Shown here one piece after another: positions 17,302 to 25,849 of a DNA stretch of 55,541 nt. Location of the stretch: contig JAGNWT010000016.1 of the NCBI GenBank assembly GCA_017985935.1, positions 1 to 55,541 of the forward strand, given 5' to 3'. The first letter of the stretch is position 1. Each line of letters begins with the position of its first letter. Position numbers and translations under genes: made by a program. Origin of the DNA: Anaerolineales bacterium (GTDB lineage Bacteria; Chloroflexota; Anaerolineae; Anaerolineales; Villigracilaceae). The notes below the pieces were generated by a model. That model searched no databases and was not told the origin of the DNA. It saw only the letters and a list, made by a program, of their open reading frames with translations.

Positions 17302-18427
17302 TCTTCACTCCAATAACCTTTAAGATCTGCGAGCCGTATTTCTCCACACGAGATGGGGTCTCTTTCATAATAAACGCCAATTCAGCAACATCCTTTGGAG
17401 GATTTTCAGCGATCGCTGAAAGATAAGGCTTCGGCAGGATGACATCTGACTCGACGCCCATTTCCAAACCGACTTTCTTCCGCCATACTTTCAGTTTTTC
17501 CACCCGACGCAGGAACGCATCGGTCCGCACTTCAGCCTGTCTCCGTTCAACGAGCGGAGCCGCCACCCCGCGGCGGATCGCCGCCAGGATCCCTTCGCCC
17601 CACAATCGGATCTGCTTCTCGCTCAAGCCCGCCGCCGAGAGATCTACCTTGTGTTCAGGCGGATTCTTGGCCAGCAGTACGATCACATCATCCATGATGA
17701 CCTTGTACGGAGGACGGTTCAATTTCTCAGCTTCCTTATCACGCCATTTACACAACGCGGCAAGGACTGTCAACTCGCGCAAGCTCAGATCTTTCCGGCT
17801 TGAAAATCTTTCCCACGACTCGCCATTCGCCCGGTGTTTTTGTTCCTCCACCAAGCAAGCGCGGACAAAATCTTCTTTGGCAAATTGCAAGCGTTCTCTT
17901 TCAAACAACTCTTTTTCAAGCGCATCACGCAGGTCAAAAAGATAATGAGTATCCAGGCGGGCGTAATGGATCTGCTCTTTGGTAAGCGGTCTCGCCGCCC
18001 AATCTGCTTTTTGATGACGCTTGTCCATTTGGATCTTGAACTTATCGCCAAGCAGGCGGTCCAACCCCACAGCAGGATAACCCAACACCCGCGCAGCCTG
18101 CATCGTATCGAACAGGTTCGCAAAAGTGAAACTAAAATCCCGCCGCAGGCAGATCAGATCATATTCAGCGGCGTGAAAAATCTTCTCGATCTTTGGATTT
18201 GCAAAAACAGGGGCGAGGAGACTCAAGTCTTTTAGAGCCAGCGGATCGACCAGATAGTCTGTGCTGGCTGACGAAAACTGAATAAGGCAAACCTGCTCGC
18301 GGAAGGCGTGCAGGCTGTTAGATTCTGTATCCACTGCCACACGGGTTTGCGTGGAAAGGTCTTCAACTAATTTTTGTAATAATGGCTGTGTATTTACCCA
18401 TACAGGCGGGGGCAGAGTGTCGGACAT
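17291..18427 (-). CDS. rnd: Ribonuclease D
   Basis: 378 aa, normal length for RNase D. The DEDD-y 3'-5' exonuclease domain spans about residues 10-195: VDTES (D33, E35), HAAEYDL and YARLDTHYL. An HRDC-type helical domain follows (about 205-285), with further helices to the end. It trims the 3' ends of tRNA and other stable RNAs. The nearby tRNA-Ser lacks an encoded CCA and needs 3' trimming. Minus-strand TATAAT at 18436-18441 ends 8 nt before the ATG, with no ribosome-binding site: probably leaderless. Confidence 0.93.
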   Translation of the reverse strand: MSDTLPPPVWVNTQPLLQKLVEDLSTQTRVAVDTESNSLHAFREQVCLIQFSSASTDYLVDPLALKDLSLLAPVFANPKIEKIFHAAEYDLICLRRDFSFTFANLFDTMQAARVLGYPAVGLDRLLGDKFKIQMDKRHQKADWAARPLTKEQIHYARLDTHYLFDLRDALEKELFERERLQFAKEDFVRACLVEEQKHRANGESWERFSSRKDLSLRELTVLAALCKWRDKEAEKLNRPPYKVIMDDVIVLLAKNPPEHKVDLSAAGLSEKQIRLWGEGILAAIRRGVAAPLVERRQAEVRTDAFLRRVEKLKVWRKKVGLEMGVESDVILPKPYLSAIAENPPKDVAELAFIMKETPSRVEKYGSQILKVIGVKNAN

Positions 18428-18479
18428 ATCGGCTGATTATAAACCTTATGCAATAAGCTGAGAAAGAGCAAAAACCATA

Positions 18480-19508
18480 TCAATCCCCTGTCGAAGCAGG
18501 AGTCATTCGGGGTCGCTGAAAGGAGCGCAAAAGCGCATCGTACCCATTTTGCATGAAATAACAAATGACTAAAGTTGCGATACTGCCAGGGATGAACTGG
18601 AACATGATCGCAGAGAGTCCCATGTACGGAGCCAGCCAAACCATAAGAATCGCCCAAATGGGGCGGTGAAGCAGGTAGGCAAAAAAGGAAGCGGTGGAGA
18701 TCGGAGTCCAGAGCGCCCACCCACCTACCGCAGTACGGAAAATACTCAACCAAAGCAGCACCCAACTCAAAATAAAAAGATCCACTGCCAGTAAGTAGGG
18801 AGCGGACGTGAAAATAATTCCCGACACCAAAGCCAGGCGAAAAGCGACCGCGCCCAAAAGAGCCGCAAGAATCTTGATCCCAATGTGAATTCCAAAAAGT
18901 CTCTCGCGCAGGTTTTCGTAGCGCGCAAAATAGATCCCGGCGAGGAAGATGAAGTAATAAACAAAAAATCTTCCATCCAGAAGACCGGTCCAATTGCTAA
19001 GCAGGTAGGCCGCACCAAAGATCATCACCGCCCAAACAGCCAGCGCCCGCCCAGATTTAAACCAATATGCGAGAAGTCCGAACAATACGTAAAAACCTGT
19101 GACCAGGCTGATATACCACAAGGTTAGAAGCTGCTTTACAAAATTGGGCAAAAAAATGAACTGAAGATTCAGGGCGTAGATGGTCAAGTCAAAGCGTTTC
19201 ATTGAATAGCCCATCACCAGCACGAATAAAGCGAGAGCCAGCCAATAAGGCGGGAAAATGCGAATGAACTTGGATTTCACATAAGAGACCGCAGACCAGG
19301 TCGGCTTGCTCATTGAAACTTCTTGAAAATATCCCGCCAAAAAGAAGAAAGAACCCAGCAAGAAAGCGCCAACAAAATGCGAGATCGGGTCCAGCGCAAA
19401 CCCAAAGAGATCGAGCGAGAATACATCGCTATGAAGAGCCAGCAGCAAAATGATTGACAATGCCCTGAGGGCTTCAAATTCCTGTAAACGACTTTTTCCG
19501 TTCGTCAA
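18480..19508 (-). CDS. Acyltransferase-3 family membrane protein
   Basis: 342 aa with about ten hydrophobic segments. The opening motif FEALRALSIILLLALHSD carries the Arg and His (near 15 and 26) conserved in acyltransferase_3 (OafA/NodX type) enzymes, which acylate sugars or lipids at the membrane. The start is TTG 19508 in a TTGA overlap with the stop of the upstream GNAT gene, with AAGGAA just before it. The acceptor is unknown. Confidence 0.85.
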   Translation of the reverse strand: MTNGKSRLQEFEALRALSIILLLALHSDVFSLDLFGFALDPISHFVGAFLLGSFFFLAGYFQEVSMSKPTWSAVSYVKSKFIRIFPPYWLALALFVLVMGYSMKRFDLTIYALNLQFIFLPNFVKQLLTLWYISLVTGFYVLFGLLAYWFKSGRALAVWAVMIFGAAYLLSNWTGLLDGRFFVYYFIFLAGIYFARYENLRERLFGIHIGIKILAALLGAVAFRLALVSGIIFTSAPYLLAVDLFILSWVLLWLSIFRTAVGGWALWTPISTASFFAYLLHRPIWAILMVWLAPYMGLSAIMFQFIPGSIATLVICYFMQNGYDALLRSFQRPRMTPASTGD

Positions 19509-19936
19509 AGTTCCTTCTCCATGACCATGCCATCTTCTCCATCGTTATAATAGTTATGCCAGATGTCAGTGGTTCGGTAGCCTTCTTTCTCATACATGGA
19601 GATCGCTCCCTGGTTGGAGAGTCTCACGGTCAGGCGCGAACGGGGTACCCCAAGACTCGCTTCGCAGGCACGGAGGAGAGCCCGGCCTACGCCGAGCCGC
19701 CGGTAGCGTGAATCCACTGCGATGGTGGCGATCCAGCCCCAGCCATCACGCGGACGCGGATCGCCAGCTACAAATCCCACCATCTGGTCATCCATTACGG
19801 CTTTCAAGCGCACCACTTCGGGAAACGTCAGCACGGCGATCAGGTCGAACAACGGCCAGGCGTCTTTTGCAAATGATTCGTTTTCCAGTTTGCGGAGGGC
19901 GTTCAGGTCAAGGATGGTTGCTTTTACGATTTCCAT
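19505..19936 (-). CDS. GNAT N-acetyltransferase
   Basis: 143 aa, one GNAT domain. The acetyl-CoA binding motif is VDSRYRRLGVGRALLRA (RxxGxG), and the C-terminus has the YEKEGYRTT pattern seen in RimI-like enzymes. The substrate may be a protein N-terminus, but this is inference. It is translationally coupled to the acyltransferase by a 4-bp overlap. It begins directly after the slipin terminator, so expression may depend on read-through. Confidence 0.88.
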   Translation of the reverse strand: MEIVKATILDLNALRKLENESFAKDAWPLFDLIAVLTFPEVVRLKAVMDDQMVGFVAGDPRPRDGWGWIATIAVDSRYRRLGVGRALLRACEASLGVPRSRLTVRLSNQGAISMYEKEGYRTTDIWHNYYNDGEDGMVMEKEL

Positions 19937-19937
19937 A

Positions 19938-19977
19938 AATAAAATAGGGTCTCCCGTTTGGGAGACCCTATTTTATT
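19938..19977 (-). terminator. Intrinsic terminator of the slipin/NfeD operon
   Basis: AATAAAATAGGGTCTCCC / GGGAGACCCTATTTTATT with a GTTT loop. It lies between the slipin stop (19988) and the GNAT start (19936). A/T runs on both arms allow bidirectional use. Confidence 0.88.
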
Positions 19978-19987
19978 ACAGATTAGG

Positions 19988-20893
19988 TTACTTCTTGTCC
20001 TTGCCAAGGAAGTTATCCATCATGCTGGTGAACTCCATTGGGAAGATGTACTTGGTGGACGGGCTCATGCCCATGGCTTTAAGTGTTTCAAAATATTGCA
20101 GGGTCATGGTCTTTTGATCGATGGACTTGGCGGCGTTGAAGATCTGCTCAAGTGCCTGGGCAAAACCTTCGGCTCGCAATAACTGGGCTGTCTTTTCACC
20201 TTCTGCCGCGAGAATGGCTGACTGCTTCTGACCTTCAGCCCGAAGAATGTTGGACTGCTTTTCACCTTCAGCCACATTGACGGCGGCTTCACGCGTACCC
20301 GTGGATTCGGTCACCACGGCGCGGCGGATACGCTCAGCGGACATCTGGCGATTCATTGCATCCTGCACATCGCGCGGCGGGATGATCTCGCGGATCTCCA
20401 CATTGGTCACTTTCACACCCCAGCGTTCGGTCACTTCATCCAAACGGGTGCGGAGCATGTTGTTAATGTGCTCGCGTTCTGAAAGCACATCGTCCAGCGG
20501 AATACCGCCGATGACTGCGCGGAGTGTGGTGGCGGCGATACCAGCCGCGGCGGATTCGAAATTACCGACCTGCAAAACCGATTCAGCCGGGTCCAGCACC
20601 TTGTAATACCACAGGAAGTCGATGGAGATCGGAGCATTATCTTTCGTGATCGAGGTTTGATGCGGAACTTCGCGCACCTGCTCACGCAAGTCCACTTTCA
20701 CGCCTCGGTCAATGACCGGGATCAGAAGCACAATACCAGGTCCTTTTTGACCGACACAACGCCCAAGCCTGAAGACGACCAGACGCTGATATTCTGGAAT
20801 GATGCGGATGGCGTTGGCGATGAAAATAAAACCAACGATCAACACCGCGCCGACGAAACAAAAAATAGTGCCACCAGCTGCAAAGGGATCCAT
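19988..20893 (-). CDS. Slipin/stomatin-type SPFH protein
   Basis: 301 aa. One N-terminal membrane segment (about residues 7-28) precedes the SPFH/band 7 domain (IRIIPEYQRLVVFRLGR, GPGIVLLIPVIDR), then a coiled-coil with Ala/Glu repeats (AEGEKQSNILRAEGQKQSAIL). SPFH proteins oligomerise in membrane microdomains. It lies 28 bp downstream of an NfeD gene, the classic slipin-NfeD operon pair. AAGGAG supports ATG 20893. Confidence 0.93.
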   Translation of the reverse strand: MDPFAAGGTIFCFVGAVLIVGFIFIANAIRIIPEYQRLVVFRLGRCVGQKGPGIVLLIPVIDRGVKVDLREQVREVPHQTSITKDNAPISIDFLWYYKVLDPAESVLQVGNFESAAAGIAATTLRAVIGGIPLDDVLSEREHINNMLRTRLDEVTERWGVKVTNVEIREIIPPRDVQDAMNRQMSAERIRRAVVTESTGTREAAVNVAEGEKQSNILRAEGQKQSAILAAEGEKTAQLLRAEGFAQALEQIFNAAKSIDQKTMTLQYFETLKAMGMSPSTKYIFPMEFTSMMDNFLGKDKK

Positions 20894-20921
20894 ATTTTTT
20901 CTCCTTCAGAAATTTATATTT

Positions 20922-21518
20922 TCAAGCTTCGCTTTTTTCAACGACGAGAACAAAACCCTCTCGACGAATTACTCGGACCAAACTGCCTGCAGGGATGGGC
21001 TGACCGCTTTTGGCAGACCACATCTCTCCCGCCACATACACACTCCCCTCTTCATATACTTGCGATCTAGTCTCACCGATCGCGCCAACCAAACCATTCA
21101 GATCGTGCGCCGGGCGCGCACTCGCGGCTTGCACGCTCTTGCGAACGACGATCCACAGAAAGACGGCAAGCAAAATGGAACTCAGAAACGCCACGAACGG
21201 ATTCACCGCCGGCTTCCAGCCATCCACTGCGAAGAGAAACACAGAGCCGATAACCAGCAAAAAGATGGAAAGACCGAGGTACAACTCTCGTTTGGGTTTT
21301 TGAATTGCGTAAAAGAAGGGAAGGATACTCAAGACCAGCACGACCAGCGCCCACAAATTGAACGACAGGTTGTAAACCGCATAACCCGCCAGCGCAAGAC
21401 AGAAAAATGCCCCCACCTCGAACAAGCCCGTCCCCGGCGTAACGATCGCCATCAAGCCGAGCAGTACACCGCCTAACAGGATCAGATACGCAACATTTGG
21501 GTTCAGAAGAATGTCCAT
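20922..21518 (-). CDS. NfeD-like membrane protein
   Basis: 198 aa. Several transmembrane segments occupy about residues 8-110, followed by a C-terminal OB-fold domain (about 130-198: LVGAIGETRSQVYEEGSVYV, GSLVRVIRREGFVLVVE). There is no N-terminal ClpP-like protease domain, so it is a short NfeD. It pairs with the downstream slipin gene. ATG 21518 is preferred to 21545 because GGAGG lies 6 nt before it. Confidence 0.9.
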   Translation of the reverse strand: MDILLNPNVAYLILLGGVLLGLMAIVTPGTGLFEVGAFFCLALAGYAVYNLSFNLWALVVLVLSILPFFYAIQKPKRELYLGLSIFLLVIGSVFLFAVDGWKPAVNPFVAFLSSILLAVFLWIVVRKSVQAASARPAHDLNGLVGAIGETRSQVYEEGSVYVAGEMWSAKSGQPIPAGSLVRVIRREGFVLVVEKSEA

Positions 21519-21655
21519 TTGTGCCTCCAATTGATTATACAACAAGAAGAACTCAATTCAATTGATGTACGCCGGGCAACGCCAAAAAGTTGTATAAGGA
21601 ATGAGGAAAGCAGGCTTTATAATAAGTGCGCTAAATTTAACCCATTGGAGTCCTT
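21519..21655. promoter_or_regulatory. Divergent promoter region nfeD/wecC
   Basis: 137 bp between divergent genes. TATAAT at 21618-21623 on the plus strand is a -10 candidate for wecC. Nothing else was recognised. Confidence 0.4.
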
Positions 21656-22960
21656 GTGAAATTTCAAAAGATTTGCGTCATCGGCCTCGGCTACATCGGC
21701 CTCCCTACAGCATCCACCTTTGCCGCGCATGGCATCAAAGTTCTCGGTGTGGATGTGAACCCATCCATCATTGACACCCTCAATAAAGGCGAGATCCACA
21801 TCCACGAGCCGGGTCTGCGTGATGCCGTCTCCAACGCCATCGCATCGGGCAACTTCAAAGCCTCTCTGAAACCCGAAGAGGCAGATGCCTTCATTATCGC
21901 TGTGCCAACCCCCTTCCAGAACGACCGATACGGCGAGTACAACGGCATGTCCTACAAACTGGCAGATATGCGAGCCGTGGTCTCCGCTGCCGAATCCATC
22001 GTCCCGTTTTTGCGGAAGGGGAATCTCGTCGTCCTCGAGTCCACTTCCCCGCCCCGCACCACTGTGGACCTGCTCATTCCCATTCTCGGTCGTTCGGGAC
22101 TGGAAGCCGGGCGCGACTTTCATTTAGCATATTCTCCCGAACGGGTATTACCAGGGCAGATCATGCGCGAACTGATCGAAAACGCGCGAGTCATCGGCGG
22201 CGTAACCCCCGAATCTGCGCAGGCAGGCAGCGACATGTATGCTACCTTCGTTAAAGGACAGATCATCCAGACCGACGCCACCACCGCAGAGATGGTTAAA
22301 TTGATGGAGAACACCTATCGTGATGTGAACATTGCCATCGCCAACGAATTCTCTCGCCTCGCCGACAAATTTGGCGTGGACGTGTGGGAAGCCATCTCCA
22401 TCGCCAACCTGCATCCGCGGGTAAAGATCCTCAGCCCCGGCCCAGGTGTGGGCGGTCACTGTATCAGCGTGGACCCGTGGTTCTTTGTGGAAGCCGCCCC
22501 AGAGTTGTCTCCATTGATCTATCACTCTCGGCAGGTCAACGACGCACAGCCGCACTTCGTCTTAAGCATGGTCAAGCGCGCGCTTGGCTCACTACAAGGC
22601 AGGAAGATCGCGGCGCTTGGTCTCGCTTTCAAACCCGATGTGGACGATCTGCGCGAAAGCCCCGCCAACGAAGTAGTCCATCTCCTTCAAAAGGAAGGCG
22701 CTTTGGTAAAAGCCTGGGAACCCTTCAAGCCAGATGCAAACTTAGAAGGCATTACCATGTCTCCCAGCCTGCAAGACGCCATTCAAGATGCCGAGGTTTT
22801 GTTACTGCTGGTTAACCACACCGAATTCAAAAACTTTGAACCAGCGCAGGTCGCCGGGCAGACAAAAGCCCGCATTGCCATCGACACAGTGAATGGATGG
22901 AATTCTAAAAAATGGCATGATGCGGGTTTCCAACTGCTGAAACTGGGCGTTGGCAAATAA
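21656..22960 (+). CDS. wecC: UDP-N-acetyl-D-mannosaminuronate dehydrogenase (nucleotide-sugar dehydrogenase)
   Basis: 434 aa. The Rossmann motif is GLGYIGLPTAS near the start, the active-site cysteine lies in GGHCISVDPWF, and the C-terminal domain has FKPDVDDLRESPA. It is an NAD-dependent four-electron oxidation of a UDP-sugar to a uronate. Its pairing with the 2-epimerase 33 bp downstream points to UDP-ManNAc to UDP-ManNAcA. The start is GTG with GGAG 7 nt upstream. The product would feed a surface polysaccharide. Confidence 0.92.
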   Translation: MKFQKICVIGLGYIGLPTASTFAAHGIKVLGVDVNPSIIDTLNKGEIHIHEPGLRDAVSNAIASGNFKASLKPEEADAFIIAVPTPFQNDRYGEYNGMSYKLADMRAVVSAAESIVPFLRKGNLVVLESTSPPRTTVDLLIPILGRSGLEAGRDFHLAYSPERVLPGQIMRELIENARVIGGVTPESAQAGSDMYATFVKGQIIQTDATTAEMVKLMENTYRDVNIAIANEFSRLADKFGVDVWEAISIANLHPRVKILSPGPGVGGHCISVDPWFFVEAAPELSPLIYHSRQVNDAQPHFVLSMVKRALGSLQGRKIAALGLAFKPDVDDLRESPANEVVHLLQKEGALVKAWEPFKPDANLEGITMSPSLQDAIQDAEVLLLLVNHTEFKNFEPAQVAGQTKARIAIDTVNGWNSKKWHDAGFQLLKLGVGK

Positions 22961-22993
22961 ACAAGTCACTGTTGGAGCACACGGCTTGACCCT

Positions 22994-24094
22994 ATGAAAA
23001 TCCTCTCTGTTTTTGGCACACGCCCCGAAGCCGTGAAGATGGCTCCTGTTGTCAAACTGCTGGCACAAACCGCAGGCGTGGAATCTCGGGTATGTGTCAC
23101 CGCTCAACACAGGCAAATGCTCGATCAGGTGCTGGGATTGTTCAGCATCAAACCCAATTACGATCTGGATCTGATGCGTGCCGACCAATCCCTCGCGCAG
23201 TTAAGCGCATCCATCTTCACGCATCTTGATCCGGTGCTCGAAGATTTCCAACCCGACTGGGTGCTGGCTCAAGGCGACACGACCACGGTCGCCATCACAT
23301 CCCTGCTGTCCTACTATCGCCGCATACATTTCGGTCACCTCGAGGCGGGGCTGCGCACCCACGATAAATGGCAGCCTTTCCCCGAAGAGATCAATCGCCG
23401 TGTCGCCGGGGTGATCGCAGACCTGCACTTCGCCCCAACAGAATGGGCAAGGCAAAACCTGCTGCGTGAAGGTGTCGCGGACACGATCATCAAAGTGACA
23501 GGGAACACGGTCATAGACGCGTTGCAATTCGTCTCCAGGCAGGAAGAGCCAGTCGAGGTCGCTCAGTTCATCTCATCAAAACTCACCGGCAAAAGGCTGA
23601 TCCTTGTCACAGCGCATCGCCGGGAAAATTTCGGCGAGCCCATGGAAGAGATTTGCAGGGCTCTGCTGGAACTGGCAGGACGCGGAGATGTTGAGATCGT
23701 TTATCCGGTGCATTTGAATCCCAATGTGCAGGAACCTGTGAACAGGCTGCTCGCCGGCAGGGAACACATCACCCTGCTGCCGCCGCTCGATTATTTACCC
23801 CTCGTTCACTTCATGAAACACGCCTCGCTCATCCTGACCGATTCGGGTGGCATTCAGGAAGAAGCACCGGCCTTTGGCATCCCAACCCTGGTTCTGCGTG
23901 ATGTCACCGAACGCCCGGAAGGCGTAGAAGCAGGGACTCTCAAACTAGTCGGCACAGACTCGCGCACGATCGTGCAGGAAGCAGATCTGTTGCTTGACGA
24001 CAAATCAGCATACAGCCAAATGGCGAAAGCAGCTAATCCTTATGGAGATGGTCACGCGGCAGAGAAGATCATTCAGGCATTACTGGGATCATAA
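22994..24094 (+). CDS. wecB: UDP-N-acetylglucosamine 2-epimerase (non-hydrolysing)
   Basis: 366 aa, normal length. Motifs include FGTRPEAVKMAPV, LAQGDTTTV, GHLEAGLRT, VTAHRRENFG, and LTDSGGIQEEAPAFGIPTLVLRDVTERPE. It interconverts UDP-GlcNAc and UDP-ManNAc in the cytosol, supplying the dehydrogenase encoded just upstream. No sugar transferase or flippase is linked within the window. Confidence 0.95.
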   Translation: MKILSVFGTRPEAVKMAPVVKLLAQTAGVESRVCVTAQHRQMLDQVLGLFSIKPNYDLDLMRADQSLAQLSASIFTHLDPVLEDFQPDWVLAQGDTTTVAITSLLSYYRRIHFGHLEAGLRTHDKWQPFPEEINRRVAGVIADLHFAPTEWARQNLLREGVADTIIKVTGNTVIDALQFVSRQEEPVEVAQFISSKLTGKRLILVTAHRRENFGEPMEEICRALLELAGRGDVEIVYPVHLNPNVQEPVNRLLAGREHITLLPPLDYLPLVHFMKHASLILTDSGGIQEEAPAFGIPTLVLRDVTERPEGVEAGTLKLVGTDSRTIVQEADLLLDDKSAYSQMAKAANPYGDGHAAEKIIQALLGS

Positions 24095-24129
24095 GCATAT
24101 TTTTTATAGTGCGTCGGTCTATTTCTGGT

Positions 24130-24135
24130 TATAAT
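24130..24135 (+). promoter_or_regulatory. -10 box giving a leaderless transcript of the exported repeat protein
   Basis: TATAAT overlaps a possible ATG at 24134 and ends 7 nt before ATG 24143. Transcription starting 7 nt past the box would begin at ATG 24143 itself. Confidence 0.5.
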
Positions 24136-24142
24136 GAAAATT

Positions 24143-25108
24143 ATGATGACAAAGAAAAAAGTGATGGTCGCCCGCGCTTTATCATTCATTTTTATTCTTT
24201 GCCTGCTTGGCGCAAGCATGGGGAATGTTCATGCGCAAACACCTGAGAACAAATACTTCAGCGAGACCGGGCATAACGTCAGCGGTGAATTTCTCAAGTA
24301 TTATTCCAACGACCCCAACGCTACATTCCTATTTGGCTATCCAATCACTGAAGAATTCACCAGCAAAGACGGCGAGACCGTGCAATACTTCCAGCGCGCC
24401 CGCTTTGAGTTCCACGCGGATCAGCCGGAGGGACAACGTGTGCAGGTGACGCCGCTTGGGTCATTGACTTATGTTTCAGCGGGACCGTTGAATTTGGCGA
24501 CAAACACTTTCGCCTGCCGCACATACAAAGAGACCGGGTACGCGGTCTGCCTTGCCTTCCTTGAGTTCTTCGACCAATATGGCGGGGTTGCGCGCTTCGG
24601 GTATCCGATCTCACCCTTTGAATATCACGAGAACAAGATCGTGCAATATTTCGAAAATGCCCGCCTGGAGTGGCAGCCGCGCAAACCCGAAGGTCAACGG
24701 GTGGTGGTTTCGGATCTCGGTCGTGTTTACTTTGATATGCTGGGCGAGGACCTCGGGCTGCTTCCGCCGGTCAAGGCGCTGGATAATTCCCCGCAGGTCA
24801 TAAACAAACTTCTGGTGCGCGCCTTTGCCTGGAAAGCCGTGACATTGGCAAGCGACTCTCAAACCATCTTCGTGATCGCACAAGACCAAAATCAACAGCC
24901 GGTGGCGAATGCAAGCTGCGCCGCGGTCGTGCATTGGTCGAACACACGTGAAGAGACTTTTACTCTCGCTACAAACAAAAACGGGATCGCAGTGATCCCG
25001 CTCAACTTCGTCAACCAGCCTTATGGAAAACTGATCCACGCAGATGTGACCTGTTCCTACAAAGGTCTCAACAATCGGTCTTCAACTTCCTTCAGGATCT
25101 GGTACTAA
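24143..25108 (+). CDS. Exported protein with an internal duplication and Ig-like C-terminal domain
   Basis: 321 aa, not a named family. The signal peptide ends near VHA-QTPENK. Two copies of a ~70-residue unit follow: ETGHNVSGEFLKYY...FGYPITEEF...VQYFQRARFEF...PEGQRVQVTPLG, and a second copy with ETGYAVCLAFLEFF...FGYPISPFE...VQYFENARLEW...PEGQRVVVSDLG. The last ~90 residues look like a Big_1-type Ig fold. It is probably extracytoplasmic and may bind peptidoglycan or glycan, but this is a guess. ATG 24143 is chosen because of the -10 box at 24130. The 3' end overlaps the convergent gene by 17 bp. Confidence 0.75.
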   Translation: MMTKKKVMVARALSFIFILCLLGASMGNVHAQTPENKYFSETGHNVSGEFLKYYSNDPNATFLFGYPITEEFTSKDGETVQYFQRARFEFHADQPEGQRVQVTPLGSLTYVSAGPLNLATNTFACRTYKETGYAVCLAFLEFFDQYGGVARFGYPISPFEYHENKIVQYFENARLEWQPRKPEGQRVVVSDLGRVYFDMLGEDLGLLPPVKALDNSPQVINKLLVRAFAWKAVTLASDSQTIFVIAQDQNQQPVANASCAAVVHWSNTREETFTLATNKNGIAVIPLNFVNQPYGKLIHADVTCSYKGLNNRSSTSFRIWY

Positions 25109-25805
25109 GCAATTCACTCAGCATAAAAACCGGACCATCCTTGCAGGTCATCTTCCAATCGTGACGAAGATTGACAGCGCAGATACCGCACTCGGCAAGC
25201 GCTCCACAAGGCATGGGAGCGCGGACTAAAACCTGCGCGGCAGGAAGCCTCTTTGCCTGCCCAGCCCTTCCAAGCTTTTCCCTCAATTGATTCAGATTCT
25301 CGCGCCCCACATCGAAGGCGGCGTAGTCTGCCCATTGGATGATCTCATTCATGGCCTGCAAAGGTTGGATCTCTACTGCTTCTGGCAAATCATCGGTCAC
25401 CGTGTTGCTGACCAGTACCACTTCTGCGCCCTGCTTGAAAGCAAGAGGAAGCAAGCCAAGCAAACGCGCGGGAGAGTCGTCAATGGCGATCAATGCCACC
25501 CTGCGGGCAAAATCCGGGATGGCAAACCCATGCCCGAGGGGTCCGCGAAAGTTGAGGCGCGTACCTGGCGCCCATGAAGTTGCCCCCGCGGGTGCGGAGC
25601 GGAATCCGTTCGGCGCTGAGTCGCTGAAGAAAACAGGAACAGCCAGAGGTGAGTCTGATCCGCTGGCGTGGGCGAGCAGATATTGCCCGGGTGCGGGAAT
25701 CAATTCAGGCGGGCACAATATCCGCATGCGGGAATCCATAAAAACTTCTGCGATCTTGCCTTCACCTGTCTTCATAGGAGAAATGTTAACACGCAATGGA
25801 GGCAT
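25092..25805 (-). CDS. PyrK-like flavoprotein with C-terminal 2Fe-2S domain
   Basis: 237 aa. It has a ferredoxin-reductase-like FAD domain (PPELIPAPGQYLLA) and a reduced nucleotide-binding region. The C-terminal cysteine cluster MPCGALAECGICAV ... MTCKDGPVF matches the dihydroorotate dehydrogenase electron-transfer subunit (DHODB_Fe-S_bind), with first spacing C-x5-C-x2-C. No pyrD is adjacent, so its electron partner is unknown. The start is uncertain: 25826, 25805 and 25775 are all in frame and none has a good ribosome-binding site. 25805 lies 10 nt after a minus-strand TATAAC and is chosen. Confidence 0.75.
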   Translation of the reverse strand: MPPLRVNISPMKTGEGKIAEVFMDSRMRILCPPELIPAPGQYLLAHASGSDSPLAVPVFFSDSAPNGFRSAPAGATSWAPGTRLNFRGPLGHGFAIPDFARRVALIAIDDSPARLLGLLPLAFKQGAEVVLVSNTVTDDLPEAVEIQPLQAMNEIIQWADYAAFDVGRENLNQLREKLGRAGQAKRLPAAQVLVRAPMPCGALAECGICAVNLRHDWKMTCKDGPVFMLSELLSTRS

Positions 25806-25849
25806 GGACAAGAGCGTTATAATCATACATATTATGTTTCGGAGGAACC
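25806..25849. promoter_or_regulatory. Overlapping divergent -10 elements
   Basis: The segment GTTATAAT at 25816-25823 reads TATAAT on the plus strand, for the SPFH gene. It reads TATAAC on the minus strand, for the PyrK-like gene. The SPFH gene has a separate ribosome-binding site (GGAGGA) downstream. Confidence 0.45.
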
